From the NCBI GenBank assembly GCA_913058495.1, contig CAJXQC010000002.1, positions 186,001-250,000 on the forward strand: a stretch of DNA of 64,000 nucleotides, given 5' to 3'. Each line of letters begins with the position of its first letter. Within the stretch, counting starts at the first letter, position 1. A model generated the notes under the pieces. The model had not been told where the DNA came from, made no database searches, and worked only from the letters and a program-made list of their open reading frames with translations. The stretch is from an uncultured Balneola sp. (GTDB lineage: Bacteria > Bacteroidota > Rhodothermia > Balneolales > Balneolaceae). Position numbers and translations under genes: made by a program. Of this stretch, positions 36,038 to 45,561 are shown piece by piece.

Positions 36038-37498
36038 TCAAATAACTTCAAAGTTAGCCATCATACCACTGTCTTCATGTTCCAAATTGTGGCAATGAAA
36101 AACATATAGTCCTTTTTCAGAAGTAAATTTCATAATTACTTGTACTCTTTCATCAGGCATAACTAAAACGGTATCTTTCCATCCTTTCTCGGTCGGTATT
36201 AGTCCTCGGTTACCAGAACGTTCAAGTACCTTAAATTGAACTGCATGCACATGCATTGGGTGAGGCTCATTTGTTTCATTAATAAACTCCCAAATCTCAG
36301 TGTCTCCTTGTTTCACCTGCTCATCCACTCTGTTCATGCTAAACCGTTTTCCATTAATAGTGTGACCTTGCATCATTTGCATTGAAAGACGTATTTGGCG
36401 AGTTTTTGAAGATTCCGACCTTAAGGGGAAATTCGACTCTGAAAGTTGTTCAGGAATTGAAAATTCAGCTCCAGTTATAGATTTATCAATTCTAAATTCC
36501 ATGAGCGAAAAACCTGTTCCCTGCTCCGAACCGCCTGATCCCATCATGTTACCCATCATTCCACCAGAAGATGGTATCTCAAAAATCTTGCTAATAAGTT
36601 TTACATTGTTATTTGCAAACTTTGAAAAATCAACCAAGATATCAGCACGTTCACCCGGTGCAAGTAGCAGCTCTGATGTATCGACAGGTGATGGAAGTAA
36701 TCCGCCATCTGCACCAATAACGGTGTATGGTGTATTGTCTTTAAACGCTATGTTATAAATTCTGGCGTTCGAGCCATTTAATAACCTTAACCTATAAACC
36801 GACGATTCAACTTCATGATATGGAGTTGGTCCTCCGTTTATTAATATCTGATCTCCAAGAATGCCCGTCATCATTTTTTCCGGTCTGGAGGGATTATATA
36901 CAATCTCTCCGGAACCATTCACTTTTCTGTCTTGAATTAATAACGGTATTTCAAATTTTCCTGAAGGTAAATTAAGAGCTTTTTCTTCTTCATCTTCAAT
37001 AATATAGAACCCAGCCATTCCTTTGTACACCTGTTCTCCGGTAAGTTTATCCGGGTGAGGATGATACCAGTAAGTTCCTGCTCGCTGGTTCACGGTAAAT
37101 TTGTATTCATAATTTTGACCTGAAGAAACTGCATCCCGAGGATGTCCGTCCATATCAGGTGGAATAATAAATCCGTGCCAGTGAATAATACTTTCTTGTC
37201 CAATTTCATTTTTAAAAGAAATATTTACTGGGTCACCTTTAGATTTCCGAATGGTTGGACTTGGAAAGCTTTCGTTAATTTGAAAACCTGACAAACGGAT
37301 ATCTTTTGAAATATCTGTAGTTGTTTTTGCAGCTGATAATGAAAAAGAAGCCGCATTAATTTCGTCCGGAATGGGTAAAGAAATCAGGAAATCTTCATTG
37401 GTAATAAATTCTTCTTTTGAACACGCTGAAATGATTGGAGAAAAAGCTAATACACCAGCTCCTAAACCTATATTCCGTATAAATTTTTTCCTATTCAT
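36038..37498 (-). CDS. Multicopper oxidase (CueO/SpoA-type)
   Basis: 486 residues. The signal region (MNRKKFIRNIGLGAG... ISAC) is Tat-like in layout but has no RR pair in the first residues, with a possible lipobox Cys. The three cupredoxin domains carry all the copper sites: IHWHG, YWYHPH, HPMHVHAVQF and FHCHNLEHEDSGMM, which gives types 1, 2 and 3 including the axial Met. A Met-rich GGMMGNMMGSGGS loop lies near 315, as in CueO. It should oxidise Cu(I) to less toxic Cu(II) outside the cytoplasm. Gene 13 bases after DUF302. Confidence 0.93.
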   Translation of the reverse strand: MNRKKFIRNIGLGAGVLAFSPIISACSKEEFITNEDFLISLPIPDEINAASFSLSAAKTTTDISKDIRLSGFQINESFPSPTIRKSKGDPVNISFKNEIGQESIIHWHGFIIPPDMDGHPRDAVSSGQNYEYKFTVNQRAGTYWYHPHPDKLTGEQVYKGMAGFYIIEDEEEKALNLPSGKFEIPLLIQDRKVNGSGEIVYNPSRPEKMMTGILGDQILINGGPTPYHEVESSVYRLRLLNGSNARIYNIAFKDNTPYTVIGADGGLLPSPVDTSELLLAPGERADILVDFSKFANNNVKLISKIFEIPSSGGMMGNMMGSGGSEQGTGFSLMEFRIDKSITGAEFSIPEQLSESNFPLRSESSKTRQIRLSMQMMQGHTINGKRFSMNRVDEQVKQGDTEIWEFINETNEPHPMHVHAVQFKVLERSGNRGLIPTEKGWKDTVLVMPDERVQVIMKFTSEKGLYVFHCHNLEHEDSGMMANFEVI

Positions 37499-37510
37499 TC
37501 TGCTATATTA

Positions 37511-37897
37511 TTATATGTTAGTGATTACTTGAGCTAAACTGGATTGAACCTCTTCTGCAATAGGTCCTAATTTTTCATTCTTTACTGCTTGCATAGATGC
37601 CATAGGATTTACTGCTGATACTTCAACGCTACCATCTTCATGCTCTTCCACAATTACATTGCAGGGAAGCATGGTTCCAATTTTGTCTTCTGCCAACAGA
37701 GCTTTATGTGCAAAGTTGGCGTTACAGGCACCCAGAATTTTGTATTTCTTAAAATCTACATCCAGCTTTTTCTTTAATGTCTTTTTGATGTCAATCTCTG
37801 TTAATACACCAAAACCTTTCTCTTTTAGTTCTTCTGTAGCTCTGGTTATAGCTTCATCAAATTTGTAGTCTACTATTTTTGAAATGTGGTAATTCAT
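37511..37897 (-). CDS. DUF302 protein
   Basis: 128 residues matching DUF302: VDYKFDEAITRATEELKEKGFGVLTEIDIKKTLKKKL, ACNANFAHKALLAEDKIGTMLPCNVIV and EVSAVNPMASM are its core, with the CN...A...H and LPCN segments. Two Cys (in ACNA and PCNV) are conserved in the family. No signal peptide. Structure of the fold is known from related proteins but the function is not. It lies 13 bases upstream of the multicopper oxidase and 116 bases after the PII-like protein. Confidence 0.85.
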   Translation of the reverse strand: MNYHISKIVDYKFDEAITRATEELKEKGFGVLTEIDIKKTLKKKLDVDFKKYKILGACNANFAHKALLAEDKIGTMLPCNVIVEEHEDGSVEVSAVNPMASMQAVKNEKLGPIAEEVQSSLAQVITNI

Positions 37898-38013
37898 AAT
37901 TTCTCCTGTCAGTTAATTTTGCTTTCTCTTTCCTTTACAAATAACAAAGCTCAAAAGAATAAAATTCAGATAGTTACTCAATCTCATATCAGACTATAAC
38001 TATCTGGTATTGT

Positions 38014-38355
38014 TTACACAAGAATGTCAGCTCCTTCATTTCCATCTCTTATCCGTACAGCATATTCGATAGGAGAAACAAAAATAATTCCATCTCCTAT
38101 AGAATTACTAGAAGCTCTTTCTATAATGGTTTCAATTATAGAATTTACATCTGTATCCTGAGCTGCAATTTCTATTTTTACAACATGAGAATGCATTGCT
38201 GGAAAATTCAATGATCCATGCACATGGTTTGGGTCAGAATAATTACCAGCTCCTTCACCTTTGAATACGGTAATGTTATTATGCCCCCTTTCTCTGAGTA
38301 ATTTGTAAACATCCTCCAATAATATTGGACGTATATAAGCTTTTATTAATTTCAT
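38014..38355 (-). CDS. PII-like signalling protein of a metal locus (PII-NG type)
   Basis: 113 residues of the PII/GlnB superfamily: MKLIKAYIRPILLEDVYKLLRERG at the N-terminus, a T-loop region with VFKGEGAGNYSDPNHVHGSLN in place of the usual GRQKG...YRG pattern, then VVKIEIAAQDTD and GDGIIFVSPIEYAVRIRDG. Nitrogen PII proteins keep a T-loop Tyr in RGAEY; this does not. It therefore fits the PII group linked to heavy-metal efflux genes (reported as PII-NG). The His residues in the T-loop (NHVHG) could bind metal, as in CutA. It sits between copB and DUF302. Confidence 0.85.
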   Translation of the reverse strand: MKLIKAYIRPILLEDVYKLLRERGHNNITVFKGEGAGNYSDPNHVHGSLNFPAMHSHVVKIEIAAQDTDVNSIIETIIERASSNSIGDGIIFVSPIEYAVRIRDGNEGADILV

Positions 38356-38408
38356 AAAACCTCTTTCTAATCATTGCTATTATTTATACAACTTCATGCC
38401 ATTGGTAT

Positions 38409-39227
38409 TTAATACCAAAGTCTTACCCCAGCAACTACTCCAAATACACTTATATCTGCACCTTCAAGTTTTGCCAGATCTGCTGTTTCGCTCAATTTCC
38501 TATTCCAGGAAATTCCCAAATAAGGAGCGAATTGTCGCTTAATCTCATATCTAAGTCTTAAGCCGAGTTGTATATTATTGAGGCCGGAACCCACTCCGAA
38601 TTCTTCTACTTTTTGCACCGCAACGCTTGTCGCAAGCCGAGGTTGAATAACAAGCCTTTGAGTAACTAACAAGTCTAACTCACCTTCAAAACTACCGGAC
38701 AAATCTCCATCTTCACTTACCGCGATACTTCCATCCACTTCAAATAAATAGGGTGCTAAACCTTGCAAACCTAAAACTGCAAAACCTCTTGAATTACTGG
38801 TAATGCTGTTATAGGCAACATCGTATCTTAGACCTGCTTGAATATCGAAATAGGAAGTTACCGGGCGACTGTATAACCCTTGAAATTCCATTTCTCCTTC
38901 TTTTTCTGAAGTAAGGGCTTCCCCTTCTGCTTTAAACCAAAATTTATTGTAATCCTTTCCATAATAACCCTGAACATCCCAAACCAAGGGATTTACGCCT
39001 TCTATGGAGTAATATTCAAACCTGTCTGCTACAAAATAGAAATAGGTTTTGTTATCGGGAAGAATCTTATTGCTAAACTCCGGAGCCTTTTGAGCTTTCA
39101 CTGAGTTACCGGTTAAAATTAATATGGGTAACAAAATGAGTGCTATTTTTTGAAAATTTATCTTTAACATAATATTGTTACTGAAAATATTTGGGGTTCG
39201 CTTAAGAATGACATTTACTTGTTTCAT
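38409..39227 (-). CDS. copB: Copper resistance protein B (outer membrane)
   Basis: 272 residues matching CopB: residues about 45-272 hold the beta-strand barrel (RFEYYSIEG... WDVQGYYGKDYNKFWFKAEGE... LRYEIKRQFAPYLGISWNRKLSETADLAKLEG), ending VVAGVRLWY. Start choice is unsettled. ATG 39227 overlaps the stop of the upstream oxidase by one base and follows a good GGAGGG, but gives a 30-residue n-region. ATG 39170 gives a classical signal peptide (MLKINFQKIALILLPIL...). CopB works with CopA-type oxidases in periplasmic and outer-membrane copper tolerance; here it follows such an oxidase directly. Confidence 0.87.
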   Translation of the reverse strand: MKQVNVILKRTPNIFSNNIMLKINFQKIALILLPILILTGNSVKAQKAPEFSNKILPDNKTYFYFVADRFEYYSIEGVNPLVWDVQGYYGKDYNKFWFKAEGEALTSEKEGEMEFQGLYSRPVTSYFDIQAGLRYDVAYNSITSNSRGFAVLGLQGLAPYLFEVDGSIAVSEDGDLSGSFEGELDLLVTQRLVIQPRLATSVAVQKVEEFGVGSGLNNIQLGLRLRYEIKRQFAPYLGISWNRKLSETADLAKLEGADISVFGVVAGVRLWY

Positions 39228-41074
39228 TAGTAGATCCCTCCATTTTTATCGCTAACCTGTACAACTCGAAACATCCCCATTTCCATGTGATATAGAATGT
39301 GGCAATGAAAAGCCCATCGTCCTTTATCTCTTGGTGTGACTAGTGCAGATATGCGCTGTGCCGGTTGTACTAAAAGAGTATGCTTACGAGGGTTATAGAT
39401 CCCGTTTTCGTTCTCTAATTCCATCCACATTCCGTGTAAATGTATAGGATGTTCCATCATCGTATCGTTTACAAGAATCAAGCGTAGTCGTTCATCCTGA
39501 GTAAATTCAATAGGTCCTTTTACCTCATTGAATTCTTTACCATCAAAAGACCACATATAGCGTTCCATATTACCGGTAAGATGTAACTCAACTTCTCTTT
39601 CCGGTTTTCTCTCATCAATGTTTGGCTCAAGACTTTTCAAATCATTGTACACAAGAACTTTACGCCCGTCTTTTCCTAATCCTATTCCCGGCTCATTTAA
39701 GCGATTGTATTGATTATCTGCTATCGCTGCTGCGCCAAGTCCATGTCGATCAAGGCCGTGCTTTACAGGATCTGAATTCATACCTGACATACCCATCATA
39801 TTATGGTCCATGTTTCCATTATCCATTCCTTCCATGGTGTTGTCTTTCTTTTCCATGTTATCCATCTTCATGCCGTCCATCTTCATATCGCTCATATTCA
39901 TCCCCATATCTTTCATAGTTCGAGTTGGTCTTGGACGAAGAACAGGAACTGCCGCAACCATTTCTTCATTAGGAGCTAACGTGCCACGCGCAAATCCGCT
40001 ACGATCAAGTGATTCAGCAAAAATTGTAAATGCTTTTTCTTCTTTTGGTTCAACGATTACATCATACGTTTCGGCGATACCAATTCTGAACTCTTCAATA
40101 GAAACCGGCTCTATATTCTGTCCATCTGCCTGAACTACCGTCATTTTCAATCCGGGAATACGAACATCAAAAGTAGATCCAGCAGAACCATTGATGAATC
40201 GAAGCCGTATTTTTTCTCCTTTTTTAAAAAAAGCATTCCAATTCGATTCCGGACCACGACCATTCATTAAGTAGGTGTAGGTGGCTCCCGTAACATCTGC
40301 AAGATCTGTTGCACTCATACGCATTCTTCCAAATGATGTATAATTTTTAAATGCACTTACAAAGCCGTCTTCCGAAACATCTTTAAAGAACTCGCCAAAC
40401 GTTCGTTTCTGAAAATTATAGTAACCATCCATTTTTTTCATATTGTTCATTACATCATATGGACTCTCAAATGTCCAGTCAGATAGTAACACAGGATACT
40501 CTCTGTCATATTCAACAGGATCATTATCTTTTGGTTCAATAATCATTGGTCCATAATGTCCCAACTGTTCCTGTAATTTTGAATGGCTGTGATACCAGTA
40601 TGTACCATTTTGAGTTACCGGAAAACGGTATTCAAAAGTTTCTCCCGGTTTAATACCATCGAAACTTACTCCCGGAACTCCATCCATTTGAAACGGAAGA
40701 ATAATGCCGTGCCAGTGAATAGATGTATCTTCTTTAAGCTCATTTTTAACTCTAAGTAAAACATCTTCGCCTTCTTTTAAACGGATAAGCGGTCCGGGAA
40801 CACTTCCATTTATTCCAATTGCAGTACTTGTTTTGCCGTCAATGTTGATAGGAATTTCACTTATGGTTAGATCTAAAATATTGTCTGCACCTTTGGGTTC
40901 CAACACATCTCTTTCCCCAAATCCTGCAAAAGCGTATGCCGGCAAAATAGTTGACATTCCCGCAACAGCCCCAATAGAAGCTGTGTAACGGAAAAATGTT
41001 CTTCTACTAATATTGTTGGTGGTCTTGTTTTCTTCTTTTTTCATGAGTCTCTTGTTTTGATTTAAAAATTTCAT
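39227..41074 (-). CDS. Multicopper oxidase, CopA family
   Basis: 615 residues (605 if ATG 41044 is used, which gives a normal Tat signal; ATG 41074 overlaps the ATPase stop by four bases). The Tat motif SRRTFFRY is clear. The copper sites are IHWHGI, YWYHSH, HPIHLHGMW and FHCHILYHMEMGMF. A Met/His/Asp-rich stretch (MGMNMSDMKMDGMKMDNMEK... MDHNMMGMSGM) at about 395-440 is characteristic of plasmid CopA/PcoA, where it binds extra copper. It oxidises or sequesters copper in the periplasm. This CopA is unrelated to the ATPase CopA. Confidence 0.92.
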   Translation of the reverse strand: MKFLNQNKRLMKKEENKTTNNISRRTFFRYTASIGAVAGMSTILPAYAFAGFGERDVLEPKGADNILDLTISEIPINIDGKTSTAIGINGSVPGPLIRLKEGEDVLLRVKNELKEDTSIHWHGIILPFQMDGVPGVSFDGIKPGETFEYRFPVTQNGTYWYHSHSKLQEQLGHYGPMIIEPKDNDPVEYDREYPVLLSDWTFESPYDVMNNMKKMDGYYNFQKRTFGEFFKDVSEDGFVSAFKNYTSFGRMRMSATDLADVTGATYTYLMNGRGPESNWNAFFKKGEKIRLRFINGSAGSTFDVRIPGLKMTVVQADGQNIEPVSIEEFRIGIAETYDVIVEPKEEKAFTIFAESLDRSGFARGTLAPNEEMVAAVPVLRPRPTRTMKDMGMNMSDMKMDGMKMDNMEKKDNTMEGMDNGNMDHNMMGMSGMNSDPVKHGLDRHGLGAAAIADNQYNRLNEPGIGLGKDGRKVLVYNDLKSLEPNIDERKPEREVELHLTGNMERYMWSFDGKEFNEVKGPIEFTQDERLRLILVNDTMMEHPIHLHGMWMELENENGIYNPRKHTLLVQPAQRISALVTPRDKGRWAFHCHILYHMEMGMFRVVQVSDKNGGIY

Positions 41075-43098
41075 CGATCAATTTTAAGTAAACGTGCATT
41101 TATGGCTACCACTACGGTACTTATTGACATCAATCCAGCACCCAAAGCTGGGTTCAGAATGATTCCGTATGAGAATAACACTCCTGCCGCCAATGGAATA
41201 GCTGCTGCATTATAACCAGTTGCCCAAAACAGGTTTTGTACCATTTTTTTATAGGTTGATTTGGCAAGTGCTATTACTGCGGCTACATCTTTGGGATTAC
41301 TTTGTGTAAGAATGATATCCCCTGTTTCTACTGCTACATCAGAACCTGTTCCAATAGCAATTCCAACATCAGCTTGAGCTAAAGCCGGAGCATCGTTGAC
41401 CCCGTCTCCTGTCATTGCTACTTTTAGTCCACGCTGTTGAACTTCTTTAACTTTGTCAGCTTTTTCGTTGGGAAGTACTTCAGCAAAAAAGTCATCTAAG
41501 CCTAGCTCTTTAGCTACATAAGCAGCCGTTTGTTTATTATCTCCGGTGAGCATGATACACTCAATACCCATTTCATGGAGCTGTTTTATAGCCACTTTGG
41601 AGTCCTCCCTGATTGTATCGCCCAAAGCAATGGCTCCATGCAGTTTGTCTTCTATTATGACAAACACAATTGTCTTTCCCTGCTCCGAAAGTTGCTGATA
41701 TTGATCATCAGGTAATTCAATATCATTTTCTCTCAGATAACCCGGACTTACTACCTTCACAGAAAGTCCGTCTATTGTTCCTTCGATTCCCTTTCCTGCT
41801 ATAGAATTGAAGTCATTTACTTCAAAAAATGAATCGACTGAATTAACAATTCCCTGAGCAATAGGATGCTCGGAGTTTTGTTCCAATGAAGCAGTTATTT
41901 TTAATAACCGCTCTTTGTCGTATTCATCGGTAAAGTTCAGAATTTCAGTTACTTCAAAAACACCTTTTGTAAGAGTGCCTGTTTTATCAAAAATTACGGC
42001 TCCAAGATTTCTTGAATCTTCAAATGCGGTTCTATTTCTAATCAGGAATCCATTTTTCGCTGCCAAATTTGTTGATACAGCCACTACTAATGGAACAGCT
42101 AGTCCAAGTGCGTGAGGACAAGCAATAACCATTACTGTTACCGTACGTTCAAGGGCAAAAACAAAATCCTGAGAAGTGAGAAATGTCCAAACAAAGAAAG
42201 TAATTGCTCCCGCCCCAAGTGCAATTATAGTCAACCAAAATGCAGCTCTGTTTGCAAGATCCTGTGTTCTCGATTTACTATCCTGAGCTTGTTTTACCAG
42301 ATCAATGACCTGAGATAAAAATGAATCCTCTCCGGTTTTGTTAATCTCAATGGTGAGAGAACCTTCTCCATTTATAGATCCACCGATTACTTCATCTTCT
42401 TCGCTTTTGTTTACCGGTTTTGATTCACCGGTCATTAATGACTCGTCGACAGAACTCTTTCCTTTTACTACGAAGCCATCGGCAGGAATTTTCTCGCCTG
42501 GTTTTATGAGAACTCGATCACCTTTCTTTAATTCTTCAAGAGCTATGTCTCTGGTTGAACCATCTTCTTGAATCAAATGGGCTTCAGATGGCATCAACTT
42601 CGCCAGTTCTTCCAATGCTTTGGATGCACTCATCACCGATTTCATTTCGATATAATGCCCTATAAGCATAATGTCGACTAACGTAACCAACTCCCAGAAG
42701 AATATTTTCCCTTCCACTGCAAAAACAACCAACATGCTATATGCATAGGCTGTAGTTATGGCAATAGCAATAAGGGTCATCATGCCCGGTTTCTTGTTCC
42801 TTAATTCGTTTACCAACCCTTTTAAAAAAGGCCAGCCTCCGTAAAAGAATACTATACTTGAAAGAAGTGCCGAAACATAGACATCACCCTGAAAAGATAA
42901 GCTTTCCCTTAATCCAAGTAACCCTTGTATCATTGGAGAAAGCGCAATAATCGGTAAACTTAAAGCAGTGGATATCCAAAAACGTTTTAAGAAATCCTGT
43001 GCCATATGTGCATGATGATTACTATGATCCCCTTCCTTTTTACTATGTCCTTGGGGATCACTTTTTTGGTTTTGATCGTGATGATGTTCGTGTTCCAT
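41071..43098 (-). CDS. Copper/silver P-type ATPase, CopB type (CPH)
   Basis: 675 residues. The His-rich N-terminus (EHEHHHDQNQKSDPQGHSKKEGDHSNHHAH) replaces HMA domains. The membrane metal motif is CPH (VIACPHALGLAVP, about residue 325), which marks the P1B-3 (CopB) group reported to handle Cu(II) or Cu(I)/Ag(I). The phosphorylation site is DKTGTLTKG (about 370) and the hinge is [12 protein letters not shown]. It differs from the CPC ATPase at 7773, so the organism has both classes. Its stop overlaps the next gene's start (ATGA), so they are cotranslated. Confidence 0.93.
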   Translation of the reverse strand: MEHEHHHDQNQKSDPQGHSKKEGDHSNHHAHMAQDFLKRFWISTALSLPIIALSPMIQGLLGLRESLSFQGDVYVSALLSSIVFFYGGWPFLKGLVNELRNKKPGMMTLIAIAITTAYAYSMLVVFAVEGKIFFWELVTLVDIMLIGHYIEMKSVMSASKALEELAKLMPSEAHLIQEDGSTRDIALEELKKGDRVLIKPGEKIPADGFVVKGKSSVDESLMTGESKPVNKSEEDEVIGGSINGEGSLTIEINKTGEDSFLSQVIDLVKQAQDSKSRTQDLANRAAFWLTIIALGAGAITFFVWTFLTSQDFVFALERTVTVMVIACPHALGLAVPLVVAVSTNLAAKNGFLIRNRTAFEDSRNLGAVIFDKTGTLTKGVFEVTEILNFTDEYDKERLLKITASLEQNSEHPIAQGIVNSVDSFFEVNDFNSIAGKGIEGTIDGLSVKVVSPGYLRENDIELPDDQYQQLSEQGKTIVFVIIEDKLHGAIALGDTIREDSKVAIKQLHEMGIECIMLTGDNKQTAAYVAKELGLDDFFAEVLPNEKADKVKEVQQRGLKVAMTGDGVNDAPALAQADVGIAIGTGSDVAVETGDIILTQSNPKDVAAVIALAKSTYKKMVQNLFWATGYNAAAIPLAAGVLFSYGIILNPALGAGLMSISTVVVAINARLLKIDR

Positions 43099-43105
43099 AA
43101 TTCAA

Positions 43106-43624
43106 TCAGTTTATAGGTTTAACTGTAGATCCACATTTTTGCATTTTCTGACCAAAATATGGGTTAGCTATTTTCTCACTTTCACTCAACCACTTCGCTC
43201 CTTCACCATCATTCGCCATAGGGCAGAATTGTACATAAAGCGCGCTTTTATCATAGCCTTGATTTTCGACTGCTTTAACCAGCTCAAGAGTGATTCCTTC
43301 TAATGAATTTCTAAGTTCTTCTATATTTTTTGATGCTGTTGCAGTTTCTACAGCAGCGAGCATTTTAGCATGGTGCGTTTCATGCTTTTTTTGATTCTCT
43401 TTGTGCTCATTCATTTCATTATTGGATTTTACTTCCTTAGAAAAATTTGAAATATGTTTCTGAGCTTTCTCAAAGTCATCTGCTACCAGAGCATTTTTGA
43501 AATCCATGTATTCGCTTATTAATGTTGATAAATGATCATCATGGCTGTGCTCTTTTTCTTCCTGAGCCTGAATATTTGCCAAGCTTAGAAATAATGCCAG
43601 GAGTGTAATTATGTAAGTTTTCAT
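43106..43624 (-). CDS. DUF3347 secreted protein
   Basis: 172 residues: signal peptide to about 20 (NIQAQ), then a helical DUF3347 domain (LISEYMDFKNALVADDFEKAQKHISNFS... LYVQFCPMANDGEGAKWLSESEKIANPYFGQKMQKCG). Two Cys and Met residues in FCPMAN and QKCG could bind copper. The same domain is fused to the C-terminus of the adjacent CusB (VYQQFCPMTDGGKGGYWLSES), so this is a free copy of it. Minus strand, seven bases upstream of the ATPase. Confidence 0.88.
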   Translation of the reverse strand: MKTYIITLLALFLSLANIQAQEEKEHSHDDHLSTLISEYMDFKNALVADDFEKAQKHISNFSKEVKSNNEMNEHKENQKKHETHHAKMLAAVETATASKNIEELRNSLEGITLELVKAVENQGYDKSALYVQFCPMANDGEGAKWLSESEKIANPYFGQKMQKCGSTVKPIN

Positions 43625-43642
43625 TGTGTTTTTGATTTTATA

Positions 43643-45550
43643 TTAAGATTCGATTTTTTGAATAGTTTCACCACATTTCAGCATTTGTTCACCGAAATAT
43701 GGATTTTTAATTTCTTCTGATTCACTGAGCCAGTAACCACCTTTTCCGCCATCTGTCATTGGGCAAAACTGTTGATACACCACACCCGTAACGCCGAATG
43801 TTTTTACACTCACAATCAGCGTTTCTGAAAGCTTCAAAAACTCTGACCTTTGAACTTTTAGGTCATTTGTTTCAGCTAATTCATTAGCTGACTTAGAAAG
43901 CTGTGCCAGATGATCCATCCACATTAAATGCATGTCACCTTTTACCAGTGACATATCCACTTTTTCTAACTGTAATTGGATTTCTTTTGCAGCTGATGAA
44001 ACCTCAGAATTATCCGATTCTACTAAAGCATCTTTAAGTGCTAAATATTTTACCAGAACAGCGTTTAATTGTGATTTGAATTCAGTAGAAACCGGTTTCA
44101 CATCCATTTCATGATCAGTATGGTCCTGGTTTTCCATTTGCATGTTTTGGTGCCCGGAATGATCATTCATATTGGAATTTACAGATTCAGAATTCATCTC
44201 CATTTGCATCTCGTCGGTACTTTCTGCTCCCATGTTATGACCTTCATGACCTGTTCGATTGGCTCCCGTTCCCGGGTTCCTGTTCATCATACTTAACTTA
44301 TCTGCAAGTTGAGCAGCTCCGTCCAACTTGAAGTTGCCATGTGTAACCACTTCTTCTCCGGCTTCAAGTCCTTCCAGGATGATGTATTGGTTTCCGACAC
44401 GTTTCCCTAAAGTCACTTCCCTTGCGATAAAAGTGGGTTTATCTGTATCAGGAACTTGAACAAACACAATAGATCTGGGACCTGTCCAAAGCACAGCTGA
44501 TTTAGGAATCAGTAAAGACCTCTGATCTGAGATTTTGGCTGTCAGGATTCCTTCCGCTAACATGTTTGGTTTTAATTTTTTATTCGAATTGTTCGCTTTT
44601 ACCCTCACATCTGCAGTTCTTGTCATGTTATCTACAGAAGGGTCTACAAAGCTCACCGTTCCTTCAAATTTCTCTCCGGGATACGTTGCCGTAGTAAACA
44701 TAATATTTTGCCCTTCTTCGATTAAGGATAGATCGGATTCATAAGCATCAAACATCACCCATACACTGGAAAGATCTGCAACCATATACATCATACTTCC
44801 ACGATTTACGTAGTCTTCACGAGAAACATTTAGCTTGGTAACATAACCGGTAGTAGGAGATACGATGTCAATTTCGGTTTCAATCTCACCGGTTGACTCG
44901 ATATTCTCTATAGTTTGAGCAGGCAATTCCCATAAAGTTAACTTTCGTTTAGCTGATTTATACAGCACGGGATTTTGCTCTTTGAATTTAGCCGCTTGCA
45001 ACAGCTCTTGTTGAGCGGAAATGAGCTCAGGGGAGTATATAGAAGCAATTTTTTGTCCTTTTCTAACAAATGCTCCTTCGTAATCCACATAAAGCTTTAC
45101 TATTCTTCCACCAAATAAAGCAGTAACACTGGATACCTTATTCTGATCAGGCATTACTTTTCCGGGTAAATAAATCGTTGATACCGGATTTCCTGAGCGG
45201 ACTACAGAAGTTTCGATTTCTGCTAATTTCATTGCTGCAAGCGACATCGTTAACTCATTAGGGTTTCCACTCGCTGTAGAATTGTCTTGCACTTCGATGA
45301 GTTCCATACCACAGATCGGACAATCACCGGGTTCGTTTTGTCTAACACTCGGGTGCATACTGCATGAGTAAATTACATTACCTTCGTCATCAGTATGGTT
45401 TTCAGCCACATGCTGATCCGTTTCACTCATCTGATCTGACTGTTCCATCGTATGAGTCTCTGTTCCATGCCCCCCAAAAAGAAGCCCGCCAAGAATGATT
45501 CCGACAACTCCGATTGTTATATAAAGACCGTATTTTTTTAGATTATTCAT
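43643..45550 (-). CDS. cusB: RND efflux periplasmic adaptor CusB with DUF3347 domain
   Basis: 635 residues. Order: membrane anchor (about 7-26), His/Met-rich linker, a heavy-metal-binding domain with YSCSMHPS and CPICGMEL (about 62-85), a membrane-fusion core with lipoyl-like hairpin (IVKLYVDYEGAFVRKGQKI... VSPTTGYVTKLNV), beta-barrel, a second Met/His-rich linker, and a C-terminal DUF3347 domain. This longer layout is usual for Bacteroidota CusB, while E. coli CusB is about 400 residues. It bridges CusA and CusC and may load Cu(I)/Ag(I). It lies 11 bases after cusC and 18 before the free DUF3347 gene. Confidence 0.93.
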   Translation of the reverse strand: MNNLKKYGLYITIGVVGIILGGLLFGGHGTETHTMEQSDQMSETDQHVAENHTDDEGNVIYSCSMHPSVRQNEPGDCPICGMELIEVQDNSTASGNPNELTMSLAAMKLAEIETSVVRSGNPVSTIYLPGKVMPDQNKVSSVTALFGGRIVKLYVDYEGAFVRKGQKIASIYSPELISAQQELLQAAKFKEQNPVLYKSAKRKLTLWELPAQTIENIESTGEIETEIDIVSPTTGYVTKLNVSREDYVNRGSMMYMVADLSSVWVMFDAYESDLSLIEEGQNIMFTTATYPGEKFEGTVSFVDPSVDNMTRTADVRVKANNSNKKLKPNMLAEGILTAKISDQRSLLIPKSAVLWTGPRSIVFVQVPDTDKPTFIAREVTLGKRVGNQYIILEGLEAGEEVVTHGNFKLDGAAQLADKLSMMNRNPGTGANRTGHEGHNMGAESTDEMQMEMNSESVNSNMNDHSGHQNMQMENQDHTDHEMDVKPVSTEFKSQLNAVLVKYLALKDALVESDNSEVSSAAKEIQLQLEKVDMSLVKGDMHLMWMDHLAQLSKSANELAETNDLKVQRSEFLKLSETLIVSVKTFGVTGVVYQQFCPMTDGGKGGYWLSESEEIKNPYFGEQMLKCGETIQKIES

Positions 45551-45561
45551 GATAGTTCGTT

